In this document: piece by piece, positions 1 through 7,400 of the stretch
Numbering within the stretch: the stretch's first letter is position 1
Layout of the letters: each line of letters opens with the position of its first letter
Assembly: GCA_964605795.1 (NCBI GenBank)
Contig: CAZSDZ010000033.1
Coordinates: forward strand, 1 to 32,933
Source: JAFGOM01 sp964605795
Lineage (GTDB): Archaea > Halobacteriota > Methanomicrobia > Methanomicrobiales > Methanospirillaceae
Direction of reading: 5' to 3'
DNA length: 32,933 nt
Translations under genes and position numbers: made by a program
The notes under the pieces: generated by a model
The model's input: only the letters and a program-made list of their open reading frames with translations
Databases searched by the model: none
Told to the model about the DNA's origin: nothing

Positions 1-23
1 ACGAACCCTTTCGAAAATTTTCT

Positions 24-49
24 ATCCAGTTTAAATTTATTCACTGGAT
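24..49. repeat. Short inverted repeat near window start
   Basis: Positions 24-30 (ATCCAGT) and 43-49 (ACTGGAT) are perfect 7-base complementary arms around a 12-base AT-rich loop. A 10-base palindrome GAAAATTTTC lies just before it at 13-22. It may be the 3' end hairpin of a gene lying outside the window, but no long T tract follows on the plus strand, so the role is open. Confidence 0.3.
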
Positions 50-79
50 GGGCTCCGTTTATTGCAGGAATTTACAGAG

Positions 80-92
80 AATATATATATTT
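80..92 (+). promoter_or_regulatory. TATA-like promoter element of aIF1A
   Basis: An alternating AT run at 81-90 is the best archaeal TATA-box candidate upstream of aIF1A. Transcription would start about 25 bases downstream, leaving a leader of roughly 50 bases that contains GGAG at 147-150. This is inferred from composition and distance only. Confidence 0.35.
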
Positions 93-158
93 TTGGGTTT
101 AACTCATATAACTACCGCGGGTCACAAAATCCCGTGTGGATAACCTGGAGTTGATGAT

Positions 159-476
159 CTGACACGTCAGGATAGTAATAAAGGACAGAACATTCCCGTT
201 GAAGAGATAATAAGGGTCAAGTTACCAAACGAACGGAACAGGGAGATGTTCGGATATGCTGAGCTGATGATGGGAGCAAATCACATCAGAGTGAAGTGTG
301 TCGATGGTGTCACCCGCATGGGACGGATCAAAGGGAAGATAAAGAAAAAGGTATGGATCAGAGAAGGAGATATCCTCATTGTCATACCTTGGGATTTTCA
401 GGATGACAAAGCTGATATCATTTACCGGTATACCAGACCCCAGGTAGAATGGCTTAAGAAAGGTGGATATCTCTAA
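159..476 (+). CDS. eif1A: Translation initiation factor aIF1A
   Basis: Archaeal homologue of eIF1A/IF1, an OB-fold factor that binds the A site of the small ribosomal subunit during initiation. The core is clear: MMGANHIRVKCVDG, then TRMGRIKGK, then WIREGDILIVIPWDFQD, which are the canonical aIF1A strands, followed by a short C-terminal tail. The first in-frame ATG (246) would remove the family-typical IRVKLPNE strand, which is encoded upstream in the same open frame (back to a TAA at 141-143). No ATG, GTG or TTG exists in that extension. I place the start at CTG 159, eight bases after GGAG (147-150). This gives 105 residues, the usual family length. The start codon is an inference; the extension itself is seen. 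The gene converges on the DNA glycosylase gene. Confidence 0.85.
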   Translation: MTRQDSNKGQNIPVEEIIRVKLPNERNREMFGYAELMMGANHIRVKCVDGVTRMGRIKGKIKKKVWIREGDILIVIPWDFQDDKADIIYRYTRPQVEWLKKGGYL

Positions 477-492
477 TTATACCAATTATCCC

Positions 493-508
493 GGAATATT
501 CCCTTTTT
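493..508 (+). terminator. Weak terminator-like palindrome and T tract after aIF1A
   Basis: GGAATATTCC (493-502) is followed by five T residues at 504-508, 17 bases after the aIF1A stop. Archaeal termination depends mainly on oligo-T, so this is a plausible but weak stop, shared with the convergent gene end at 508. Confidence 0.3.
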
Positions 509-1431
509 CAATCAATCTTAAACTTTTTTTGCAAAATGATTCCAGAATAGACAAGGTACTCAAAGGCATAGGCAGCATACCTGCCAAACATTCTCTGTGC
601 TTCCTGTCCGATAATGTGATCCAGAGCCTGGGGATCAGACCATTTAATGATACGTTCTTTCATGTACAAATCCAGGAACAAATTTCTGATGTGTCCATCC
701 ACAGGGAATGCTTCCAGAGCTCCAAAGGCAGAAAATGCGATATATTCAGCTGCTTTTTTACTTACTCCGCCGGTTTTATGAAGAATCTGTACTAAAAGAG
801 GATACGGAGCATGATTAAGGCTTTCCAGCCACAACGGCTCATCTATAAAATGTTTTGCAAGTGAGATGAGATACCGGTGACTCAGATATCCCAGGTTACA
901 ATTGCGGATCTGGTACGACGTTGCATCAATGATATCCTGCGGCGAAGGAAAAATATAATATGACTCATTCTCAATCCTAACCGGATTGCCAAGTATTTCA
1001 GCAATTCTGGTTATTCTATCAAGAACTGAAGTCTTCTGGGTGCGGTTTGAACAGATATGACAGACCATGCATTCCCAGGGATTCTGCCTGATGATCCGAA
1101 GACCAGGGGCATTCGATATCGCCTGTTTCAGGTAGGGATCAAGAGAGAGGGATGCATAAACAGAAAGAAGATCCTGTTCAAGGTTGAAATATCGTACAAG
1201 AAAATCCTCATTCACACCAGAATAGTGAAGATTAGAGCCATCCTGACGAATAAAAACAACATTATTACAGATATATCCCTTCCACCAGGGTTTATCAAAG
1301 ATCCACCTGAATGCCTGTCCCGACTTCAGGGTAATATCAAGATCAAAAGGCTGATCAGGCCGTAATGTATACGTATCAGCCTTATTCATAGTATTGATCT
1401 GGACATATTCGGACATAAGAACTTGCCTCAT
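508..1431 (-). CDS. 8-oxoguanine DNA glycosylase/AP lyase (OGG1-type)
   Basis: Base-excision repair enzyme of the HhH-GPD superfamily, removing 8-oxoguanine. The N-terminal part has the OGG1-type SGQAFRW segment (about residues 38-43). The middle has the NPWECMVCHICSNR helix. The helix-hairpin-helix TGGVSKKAAEY (about 220-230) carries the expected catalytic lysine K226, and FPVDGH carries the catalytic aspartate D245. At 307 residues it fits archaeal OGG1-like proteins better than the shorter OGG2 or AGOG types. The start at 1431 has AGGTG just upstream; a second Met five codons later (1416) is an alternative. It is convergent with aIF1A and divergent from the cobalt transport operon. Substrate preference is inferred from family. 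Confidence 0.88.
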   Translation of the reverse strand: MRQVLMSEYVQINTMNKADTYTLRPDQPFDLDITLKSGQAFRWIFDKPWWKGYICNNVVFIRQDGSNLHYSGVNEDFLVRYFNLEQDLLSVYASLSLDPYLKQAISNAPGLRIIRQNPWECMVCHICSNRTQKTSVLDRITRIAEILGNPVRIENESYYIFPSPQDIIDATSYQIRNCNLGYLSHRYLISLAKHFIDEPLWLESLNHAPYPLLVQILHKTGGVSKKAAEYIAFSAFGALEAFPVDGHIRNLFLDLYMKERIIKWSDPQALDHIIGQEAQRMFGRYAAYAFEYLVYSGIILQKKFKID

Positions 1432-1473
1432 CAGGCACCTAATAAAAAAAAATAGTTTTATTACAAATTACTC

Positions 1474-1486
1474 TTATTTTTATATG
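1474..1486 (+). promoter_or_regulatory. TATA-like element of the cbi operon
   Basis: The T/A-rich stretch with TTTTTATAT sits about 50-60 bases before the cbiM start and would give a leader of roughly 25-30 bases containing GGAGG (1525-1529). The intergenic space of 105 bases is too small for a cobalamin riboswitch. Confidence 0.35.
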
Positions 1487-1536
1487 GCAATCTGACAATC
1501 TCAAAAATGAGAAACGGTTGCATTGGAGGCTATGAT

Positions 1537-2229
1537 ATGCATATTATGGAGGGTTTTCTACCTCTTACATGGTGTATCGTCTGGTGGATCATCGCTCTGC
1601 CATTCCTGATATACGGTATTATTCAGTTGAAAAAAGTTTTTGGTGAGAACAGAGAGTATTTACCCCTACTTGCTGTTACTGGTGCTTTCATCTTTATTCT
1701 TTCAGCCCTTAAATTGCCTTCTGTTACGGGAAGCTGCTCACACCCAACCGGTACCGGATTATCAGCCATCAGCTTTGGTCCTTGTATCACTGCTGTAATC
1801 GGGCTTATCGTTCTGTTATTCCAGAGTCTCTTCCTTGCGCATGGCGGTCTCTCGGTCCTTGGGGCAAATGTCTTATCCATGGGTATTGTCGGGCCTGTTG
1901 CAGGGTATGCAATATACCGGGCTTTGAAGGATACCTCCCTGAATATGTACATTACCGTTTTTTTGGCCTGCGCCTTTGCAGATCTCTTCACCTATATCAT
2001 GACATCGGTTGAGCTGGCCCTTGCGTATCCAGCCGAGATGGGCGGAGTAATGAGTTCGTTCACACTGTTCTTCGGTATTTTTGCAATCACACAGATTCCG
2101 CTCGCCATTGTTGAGGGAGTAGTGCTGACACTGGTCTTTAAATATATCGTCCAGCTGAAACCTGACATCCTGATCTCACTGGGTGTATTTTCCCGGGAGA
2201 AAATCGAAATCGCCAGGAGTGAGAACTGA
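1537..2229 (+). CDS. cbiM: Cobalt ECF transporter S component CbiM
   Basis: Substrate-specific membrane subunit of the CbiMNQO energy-coupling-factor cobalt importer. The mature start MHIMEGFLPL is diagnostic: the N-terminal Met-His pair forms part of the metal site, so the initiator must be ATG 1537 rather than ATG 1507, which would add ten residues in front of the metal-binding end. GGAGG at 1525-1529 lies seven bases before this ATG. The protein has 230 residues and about six to seven hydrophobic segments, with conserved SCSHPTGTGL and SFGPCIT motifs of the CbiM family. Its stop overlaps the cbiN start by one base, and cbiN, cbiQ and cbiO follow. The presence of a genuine CbiN points to cobalt rather than nickel. 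Confidence 0.95.
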   Translation: MHIMEGFLPLTWCIVWWIIALPFLIYGIIQLKKVFGENREYLPLLAVTGAFIFILSALKLPSVTGSCSHPTGTGLSAISFGPCITAVIGLIVLLFQSLFLAHGGLSVLGANVLSMGIVGPVAGYAIYRALKDTSLNMYITVFLACAFADLFTYIMTSVELALAYPAEMGGVMSSFTLFFGIFAITQIPLAIVEGVVLTLVFKYIVQLKPDILISLGVFSREKIEIARSEN

Positions 2230-2540
2230 TGGGAAATAAGTATACGCTTGAAATTCTTACCGCGGTTGTGGTTGCACTGTTCCTTATCGGTTTTATCTAT
2301 ACCTCAAATACCATGGAGAACGCTGAATTTGGGGGTTCAGACGGAGAGGGATCAGCAGCAGTCACTGAAATTACCGGGTTATCAGAAGATGCATTTGCTC
2401 CTCTTATTCCCCAATGGGAACCACCAAGTGGTGAAATAGAATCCTGTCTCTTTGCTCTCCAGGCCACCTTTGGTGGCATCTTAATCGGTTTGGTATTCGG
2501 TTACTGGATCGGTCAGAGTAAGAAGGATAAGGCGGCATAA
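2229..2540 (+). CDS. cbiN: Cobalt transport accessory protein CbiN
   Basis: Small two-helix membrane protein that stimulates metal loading of CbiM. The 103 residues show an N-terminal transmembrane helix (about 8-25), an external loop with the family motifs FGGSDGEG and PPSGEIESCLFALQ, and a second transmembrane helix (about 78-96) with a basic C-terminus. The start ATG overlaps the cbiM stop (TGATG), which indicates translational coupling. CbiN is characteristic of cobalt systems and supports that assignment for the operon. Confidence 0.95.
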   Translation: MGNKYTLEILTAVVVALFLIGFIYTSNTMENAEFGGSDGEGSAAVTEITGLSEDAFAPLIPQWEPPSGEIESCLFALQATFGGILIGLVFGYWIGQSKKDKAA

Positions 2541-2551
2541 GTACTCTCATA

Positions 2552-3358
2552 TTGCAGATGTATATTGAACTGCTTGAGAACATTGCACAGAACAATGGGA
2601 TACGGGATGTAAATCCCTATACCAAACTTCTCCTGGGATTGGGTTGCATCCTAATCGTCATAACATCTCCCGGTTATATCACTCCTTTTTTTCTGGCATT
2701 CCTGCTAAGTATTGGCATCCTGTGCCTTGCACGGATACCCTTCCGGCTTTATCTGGCTTTACTGGCCATCCCTTTTGGTTTCGCCATAACAAGTGTCATT
2801 GTTATCATCCTCATTACCGGCGGGGATAACCCGATTTTTCAATACCAGGTGACCGACTGGTTGATTCTTTCAGTCACACCAGAGAGTCTGAACAAAGGTA
2901 TACTTGTACTTTGTAGAATTTTCGGAGGTATGACAGCACTTTTTTTTATCTCGTTAACGACTCCGATGACTGACATGTTTTCCTTGATGAGACAATTCCA
3001 TGTGCCAGATATCCTTATCGATCTTGCAATGCTTATCTATCGGTTTATCTTTATCTTTATTGAAAAAGCACAACTTATTTACCGGGCACAAGTTATGAGA
3101 CTGGGATATAGTACCTATAATGAAGCCATTTACTCCTTTGGACAACTTGCTGGGGCACTCTTTCTAACGACCTGGAATGCAGGAGATGACTTCATGAAGG
3201 CCATGGACTCACGGTGTTATTCCGGACATTTTGCAATGCTTTCACAGGCAGATCCGGTTAAGTGGGCATCGGTTAGCCTTGTCCTGATTGTTCTTATGAT
3301 TGGCATCACCCTTGAGATTCTTACCGCAGATTATACCATTATCCCGGTGAGCATATGA
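2552..3358 (+). CDS. cbiQ: Cobalt ECF transporter T component CbiQ
   Basis: Transmembrane coupling subunit (EcfT family) joining CbiM to the ATPase. The 268-residue protein has several hydrophobic segments in the N-terminal half. Two coupling motifs of the family are visible: AQVMRLGYS (around residue 180) and AMDSRCYSG (around 217), the Ala-x-x-Arg-type helices that contact the nucleotide-binding subunit. The C-terminus ends in a last membrane helix. It follows cbiN by 11 bases and its stop overlaps the cbiO start by four bases (ATGA). Confidence 0.93.
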   Translation: MQMYIELLENIAQNNGIRDVNPYTKLLLGLGCILIVITSPGYITPFFLAFLLSIGILCLARIPFRLYLALLAIPFGFAITSVIVIILITGGDNPIFQYQVTDWLILSVTPESLNKGILVLCRIFGGMTALFFISLTTPMTDMFSLMRQFHVPDILIDLAMLIYRFIFIFIEKAQLIYRAQVMRLGYSTYNEAIYSFGQLAGALFLTTWNAGDDFMKAMDSRCYSGHFAMLSQADPVKWASVSLVLIVLMIGITLEILTADYTIIPVSI

Positions 3359-4539
3359 CCTCAATCATTCTAGAAGGTCGTGATGTTACCTATTCATACC
3401 CCTTTGGACCTCCGGTCATCTGCGGCATCAGTTTCCATATCAGGAAAGGTGAAAAAATTGCCCTTGTCGGCCCAAACGGAGCAGGAAAATCAACCTTGCT
3501 TCTGATGTGTAACGGAATGATAAAACCGGATAGTGGGATGCTCCTCTATGATAACAAACCGATCCAGTACAACCGTTCATTTTTAAGAGAGTTGCGAACA
3601 AAAATCGGATTTGTTTTTCAGAATCCTGATAACCAGATCATCGCCCCAACGGTATACCAGGATGTTGCCTTTGGCCCGGTAAACCTGGGATTATCACAAG
3701 ATGAGGTAAAAACAGCGGTATCTGATGCACTCCGGGCGGTTGGTCTTGATGGTTTTGAACGACGCCCCCCGCACCAGTTATCGGGAGGGGAGAAGAAACG
3801 TGTCGCGATGGCCGGCATTCTTGCAATGAATCCTGAAATACTGGTCTTTGATGAGCCCACCAGTATGCTCGACCCCCAGGGATCAGAAGATATGATGGAG
3901 TTGTTAGAAGAGATGCATAACAAGGGAAAGACCATCATCATCTCAACCCATGATGTAGAATTAGCGTATCCCTGGGCAGACCGGGTAATACTTATGGAAG
4001 AGGGAAATATTCTGGATGAAGATATCCCTGAACTTGCCTTTGCTGATAAAAACCTGATCAGAAAAGCACACCTGTCAGTTCCCATTCTTCTTGAGTTATA
4101 CATGGAACTGGTAAAAAGAGGGATGAAAGAAGTAAATCACCCCCCCCGGTCTGTACTTGATATGATCCGGGTAATTGAATCGGACAGACATGGCCAGATG
4201 CAGATGCATTGTGAAGCATGTGGTACGATTCATATTGCAGACTGTGAAGCCGTTCCAGCCGGCAGGTTCCCATCATATCTCTCGATTCACACCATCTCTG
4301 CTATCGGGGCGATGGGAAACCGGGCAAAAACGAGGCTAAAGGAAGAATCACTCTACCCGGACTTTACGTATGCTGTCATTGATCGCTGCATTCTTCAGGC
4401 GATGAATGGAAAGAACTCATTGCTTCTCACCTCCGGAGGTATGCTTAAAAGTGCACACGAACGTATCATTTCATTTAACCATGAAAATGACCGCCATATC
4501 AGGATAATAACGGTGCCGGCAGGAAAAGAAACAGGATGA
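3355..4539 (+). CDS. cbiO: Cobalt ECF transporter ATPase CbiO with extra C-terminal domain
   Basis: ATP-binding subunit powering cobalt import. Residues 1-250 form a standard ABC ATPase: Walker A GPNGAGKST (39-47), Q-loop FQNPDNQ (89-94), signature LSGGE (142-146), Walker B ILVFDEP (162-168) and switch His199. CbiO/EcfA proteins are normally about 275 residues; this one has 394. The additional part (about 260-394) contains a CEACG pair (C286, C289), another Cys at 297, the strings SAIGAMGNRAK and LLLTSGGML, and a short basic/acidic C-terminus. I do not recognise that domain. It is in frame, with normal-looking codons, and ends just before a strong terminator, so it is not a read-through artefact. 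Confidence 0.93.
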   Translation: MTSIILEGRDVTYSYPFGPPVICGISFHIRKGEKIALVGPNGAGKSTLLLMCNGMIKPDSGMLLYDNKPIQYNRSFLRELRTKIGFVFQNPDNQIIAPTVYQDVAFGPVNLGLSQDEVKTAVSDALRAVGLDGFERRPPHQLSGGEKKRVAMAGILAMNPEILVFDEPTSMLDPQGSEDMMELLEEMHNKGKTIIISTHDVELAYPWADRVILMEEGNILDEDIPELAFADKNLIRKAHLSVPILLELYMELVKRGMKEVNHPPRSVLDMIRVIESDRHGQMQMHCEACGTIHIADCEAVPAGRFPSYLSIHTISAIGAMGNRAKTRLKEESLYPDFTYAVIDRCILQAMNGKNSLLLTSGGMLKSAHERIISFNHENDRHIRIITVPAGKETG

Positions 4540-4567
4540 GATAGAACCCGGGTTTCCATGTTACCCT

Positions 4568-4600
4568 GGTTGAATGAGATTTCAACCTTTTTTCTCTTTT
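4568..4600 (+). terminator. Hairpin plus oligo-T terminator of the cbi operon
   Basis: GGTTGAA (4568-4574) and TTCAACC (4581-4587) form a perfect 7-base stem with a 6-base loop, followed directly by TTTTTTCTCTTTT (4588-4600). It lies 28 bases after the cbiO stop on the plus strand. Confidence 0.75.
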
Positions 4601-4688
4601 ATAAACCAACTCATAAAGAATCGGGAGGAGGATGGTTCATATCATTTTTGTGTGCATGGATTTGGCATGGTGTGAATCAGCATCGCAT

Positions 4689-5081
4689 TCAGAGAGAGGA
4701 AGAAACAGAAGCAAATAATTTCTCCTTGTTATACGGTTTAAGAAGTACTCCGGTAAATCCATACTCCTTATACGATAAAACAGCAGGATCATTTGCATCT
4801 CCACTTGAGACGAGTGCCTTGATTTGGGGATCATACTGCTGTAATTCCTGAATAACTTCACGCCCGCCAATACCGCCGGGTATTGCAAGATCAAGAATCA
4901 CCAGAGAGAAACCGTTTCCACTCTCTTTTGCACGCTTATAGGCCGATATTGCATCTTCTCCTGTTGATACCGTGACAGGATCATACCCAAGTTTTGTAAG
5001 AATTATAGAGGTGATATCACGTATTGCATCTTCATCATCCATAACGAGAATTTTCTTCTTCTCTGAATCCGTAGATGCCAT
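4689..5081 (-). CDS. Stand-alone response regulator receiver protein
   Basis: A single CheY-like receiver domain of 130 residues without an output domain. The acidic cluster D15-D16-E17, the phospho-acceptor D64 in VILDLAIPGG, the switch residue S92 or S93 (VSSGD) and K115 (LLKPYN) are all present, so it should accept phosphate from a histidine kinase. No kinase is encoded next to it. The wording of the receiver (LAIPGGIGG) resembles receivers that are often fused to PAS/kinase proteins in Methanomicrobia. It faces the radical SAM gene across a 121-base divergent gap. The partner and output are unknown. Confidence 0.88.
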   Translation of the reverse strand: MASTDSEKKKILVMDDEDAIRDITSIILTKLGYDPVTVSTGEDAISAYKRAKESGNGFSLVILDLAIPGGIGGREVIQELQQYDPQIKALVSSGDANDPAVLSYKEYGFTGVLLKPYNKEKLFASVSSSL

Positions 5082-5202
5082 CTTTTACTATTATACCATG
5101 ATAGGAAAAAAAACTTCTGAAACCAGAGTGGATATGACCGGAAAAAATCCCAGATATTCACGAAATGACTGACCGAAAACAACGGGGTATCGTGTACCAA
5201 TC

Positions 5203-6369
5203 ATGCCATACCTGCCTTATACCAGATGGAATAAACCAGATACGAATACTGTGTATTATCACCTGTATATTACAGACGAGTGCAACCTTAACTGCCGGTA
5301 CTGCAGAGACAAGATCTTCACCATTCCGGAACCTGATACTCCCAACCTTACTATCGAAGACATACCTCCGGAGATAACCTACCCCCTGTCCCAATTAACG
5401 AGGTTTATTTCGGGAGATCCAGAAGCAAAGATTACGTTTATCGGGGGCGAACCCACCCTGCGGCCTGAATGGATCGGAGCGATTATGCAGGATGTCCCGG
5501 CAGCGAAATGGATGATTCAGACAAATGGCATTCGCTTAAAGGATCTGCCATCAGATATTACAAACCGGTTCGGGACCATATTGATCTCTATCGATGGAGA
5601 CCGGGAATTAACAGATTATCACCGGGGAAAAAACACCTACCACAAGGTCATGGAGAGCATCCAGAGTATCATTGCCCGTGGCTATCGTGGTGAATTAATT
5701 GCACGAATGACCGTTACCAAAAAAACAGATATTTATGCCGCAGTAACACATCTTGCATGTAACCGGCACTATCCATTCCGTTCGATACATTGGCAGATTG
5801 ATGCCGGTTTCTGGAATGATTACAATTCTTTTGCCTATGATGCATGGTCAAAAAACCAGTACATCCCGGGAATACAACGACTGGCAGATCAGTGGATATC
5901 ATTGATAAAACAGGAACGAAAGGTTCCGCACTGGTACCCCTTCACCGGTATTATCCACGATCTCCTTACCGGAGAGGATTCACTTCTCCGTTGTGGATCA
6001 GGACACGCAAATTACACAATCCAGACCGATGGCACCATCATTCCCTGCCCAATCATGCTGGGAATAAAGGACTACTACCTGGGGCATATCAGTACCTCCG
6101 ACTATGGTGATATCAGAGCGGTACCTATCCCGGAAAATCATTGTAACAATTGTGATATCTCATCTATCTGCGGGGGAAGATGCCTCTACTCAGCAGTAAT
6201 TCGTCCCTGGCCTGATGAGGGATTTTCCGAGATCTGCACAACCGTCAGATCATATATAACAATTCTTCAGGGATTGATACCACAGATACAACAGATGATA
6301 CAAGCAGGAGAGATCTCAGCAGATGCATTTGACTATGAGCGGTATAACGGATGTGAAATAATTCCCTGA
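5203..6369 (+). CDS. Radical SAM enzyme with SPASM-type C-terminal cluster domain
   Basis: The N-terminal CNLNCRYC motif (C27, C31, C34) binds the [4Fe-4S] cluster that cleaves S-adenosylmethionine, and FIGGEPTL is the usual glycine-rich SAM contact. The C-terminal half holds seven further cysteines (C264, C282, C314, C317, C323, C327, C345), including CNNCDISSICGGRC, a SPASM-like pattern for auxiliary clusters. Such enzymes commonly modify ribosomally made peptides or proteins. The start YYHLYITDECNL resembles a set of methanogen/archaeal putative peptide-modifying radical SAM families, but I cannot name the subfamily with certainty. The substrate is unknown. A 26-codon reading frame lies just downstream (6435-6515). 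The start at ATG 5203 has only weak ribosome-binding signal. Confidence 0.88.
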   Translation: MPYLPYTRWNKPDTNTVYYHLYITDECNLNCRYCRDKIFTIPEPDTPNLTIEDIPPEITYPLSQLTRFISGDPEAKITFIGGEPTLRPEWIGAIMQDVPAAKWMIQTNGIRLKDLPSDITNRFGTILISIDGDRELTDYHRGKNTYHKVMESIQSIIARGYRGELIARMTVTKKTDIYAAVTHLACNRHYPFRSIHWQIDAGFWNDYNSFAYDAWSKNQYIPGIQRLADQWISLIKQERKVPHWYPFTGIIHDLLTGEDSLLRCGSGHANYTIQTDGTIIPCPIMLGIKDYYLGHISTSDYGDIRAVPIPENHCNNCDISSICGGRCLYSAVIRPWPDEGFSEICTTVRSYITILQGLIPQIQQMIQAGEISADAFDYERYNGCEIIP

Positions 6370-6434
6370 CAGGGAAACGATCGAGAGAACTACCAATTCA
6401 GGGCGGTCTTCTCTAAACAAAGAGACAGGAACAG

Positions 6435-6515
6435 ATGAACTCAATTAAAACCTCTTTCTTGCCCGGATTTACAGAAAAGCTACTCTTCATCTATCTCCTG
6501 CAATCATACAGTTAA
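6435..6515 (+). CDS. Possible small peptide of 26 residues
   Basis: ATG 6435 opens a 26-codon frame (MNSIKTSFLPGFTEKL...) ending in TAA at 6513-6515, three bases before the next gene's ATG. AGGA (6427-6430) lies four bases upstream, and the stop overlaps the next gene's TAAGGT ribosome-binding signal, an arrangement that would allow translational coupling. It has no Cys and a hydrophobic C-terminal half. It could be a leader peptide, a substrate of the preceding radical SAM enzyme, or chance. Small size makes coding status uncertain. Confidence 0.2.
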   Translation: MNSIKTSFLPGFTEKLLFIYLLQSYS

Positions 6516-6518
6516 GGT

Positions 6519-7376
6519 ATGAAAATTTCTGTCCTTGCCAGTGGGAGCAAGGGAAACGCATATTATATCGAGGGAGATAACTCTGCCCTCCTCCTCGACG
6601 CCGGAATAAGCGCACGGGAAATTATCGGCACGAAAGGAAAAGGAGGGAAAATACGGACCTGCGGCGGGGATCCTGAGAAAATTGCAGGAATACTCCTGAC
6701 CCATGAACATATCGATCATATACGGGGTGCAATTCCTCTCGGAAACGCACTCCATGTTCCGGTTTTAGGAACAGAAGGTACCCTTTATTCCCTACTCCAG
6801 AAACAAACCTCAAAAAAACAACCAGAGATATCTTCCTGCCAATATCATGATCCATTTCCTATCGATGATTTCGTGATTGAACCATTCCCGGTATCACATG
6901 ATGCTCGACAACCTTGCGGGTTTACCATCAGGGAAGGGGATATCACACTCTGTTGCTGTTCTGATACCGGTCAGGTAACTGATCAGATGCTCGGGCTATT
7001 TTCACACGCTGACGGCCTCATCATCGAGTCAAATCACTGTCCAGATATGCTTAAGAATGGTCCGTACCCCCTCGCTTTAAAGCGTCGCATCGCTTCAAAC
7101 AGGGGCCATCTCTCAAACAAAGCGACAATAGAAGTCCTAAAAGAGATTGGAACAAATATTCAGACGATAATCCTCTCCCATCTCAGTGAGATAAATAATG
7201 AACCAGGGATTGTCGCAAACGGTTCATATGAAGGGCTCGGACTGTTTGCTGACGAGATAGAGATATTTGTTGCATCAAGTGTTGACGCTTTAAAAAAACC
7301 GAGTTATACCAAGAAGAAGGGAGATATCCCCAGGCAATATCCTGGAGAATGCTGGTCAAGAATGATAGAGCTGTAA
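6519..7376 (+). CDS. Metallo-beta-lactamase-fold hydrolase, YycJ/WalJ-like
   Basis: A 285-residue metallohydrolase. It begins with ASGSKGNAYYIE, as in the YycJ/WalJ family, and has the metal motif THEHIDHI (H62, H64, D66, H67), then FPVSHDA, CCCSDTG, IIESNH and a late RGHLSN/LSHLSE pair that completes the two-metal site. Bacterial relatives act as 5'-3' exonucleases or are otherwise linked to DNA metabolism. The next gene, 24 bases downstream on the same strand, is an ATP-dependent DNA ligase, which fits a DNA-processing role, but activity on DNA is inference here. AAGGT immediately upstream of ATG 6519 serves as ribosome binding site. Confidence 0.85.
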   Translation: MKISVLASGSKGNAYYIEGDNSALLLDAGISAREIIGTKGKGGKIRTCGGDPEKIAGILLTHEHIDHIRGAIPLGNALHVPVLGTEGTLYSLLQKQTSKKQPEISSCQYHDPFPIDDFVIEPFPVSHDARQPCGFTIREGDITLCCCSDTGQVTDQMLGLFSHADGLIIESNHCPDMLKNGPYPLALKRRIASNRGHLSNKATIEVLKEIGTNIQTIILSHLSEINNEPGIVANGSYEGLGLFADEIEIFVASSVDALKKPSYTKKKGDIPRQYPGECWSRMIEL

Positions 7377-7400
7377 GGGTATCCAAATAACAGGATTACT

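Noticed and set aside
1432..1536. Cobalamin riboswitch upstream of the cobalt transport operon
   Set aside because: Only about 105 bases separate the two divergent genes, too few for the roughly 200-base element, and no B12-box-like sequence was seen.
1537..4539. Nickel rather than cobalt transporter
   Set aside because: A genuine CbiN with GGSDGE and SGEIES motifs is present, which is characteristic of the cobalt system; nickel systems have a different N component.
4558..4851. 97-codon plus-strand frame after cbiO
   Set aside because: It begins before the terminator hairpin, runs antisense into the receiver gene and has no family features.
4842..4856. ATTCCTGAAT match to the palindrome at 23637
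   Set aside because: It lies inside the receiver-domain coding sequence and the arms are shorter, so chance is the better explanation.
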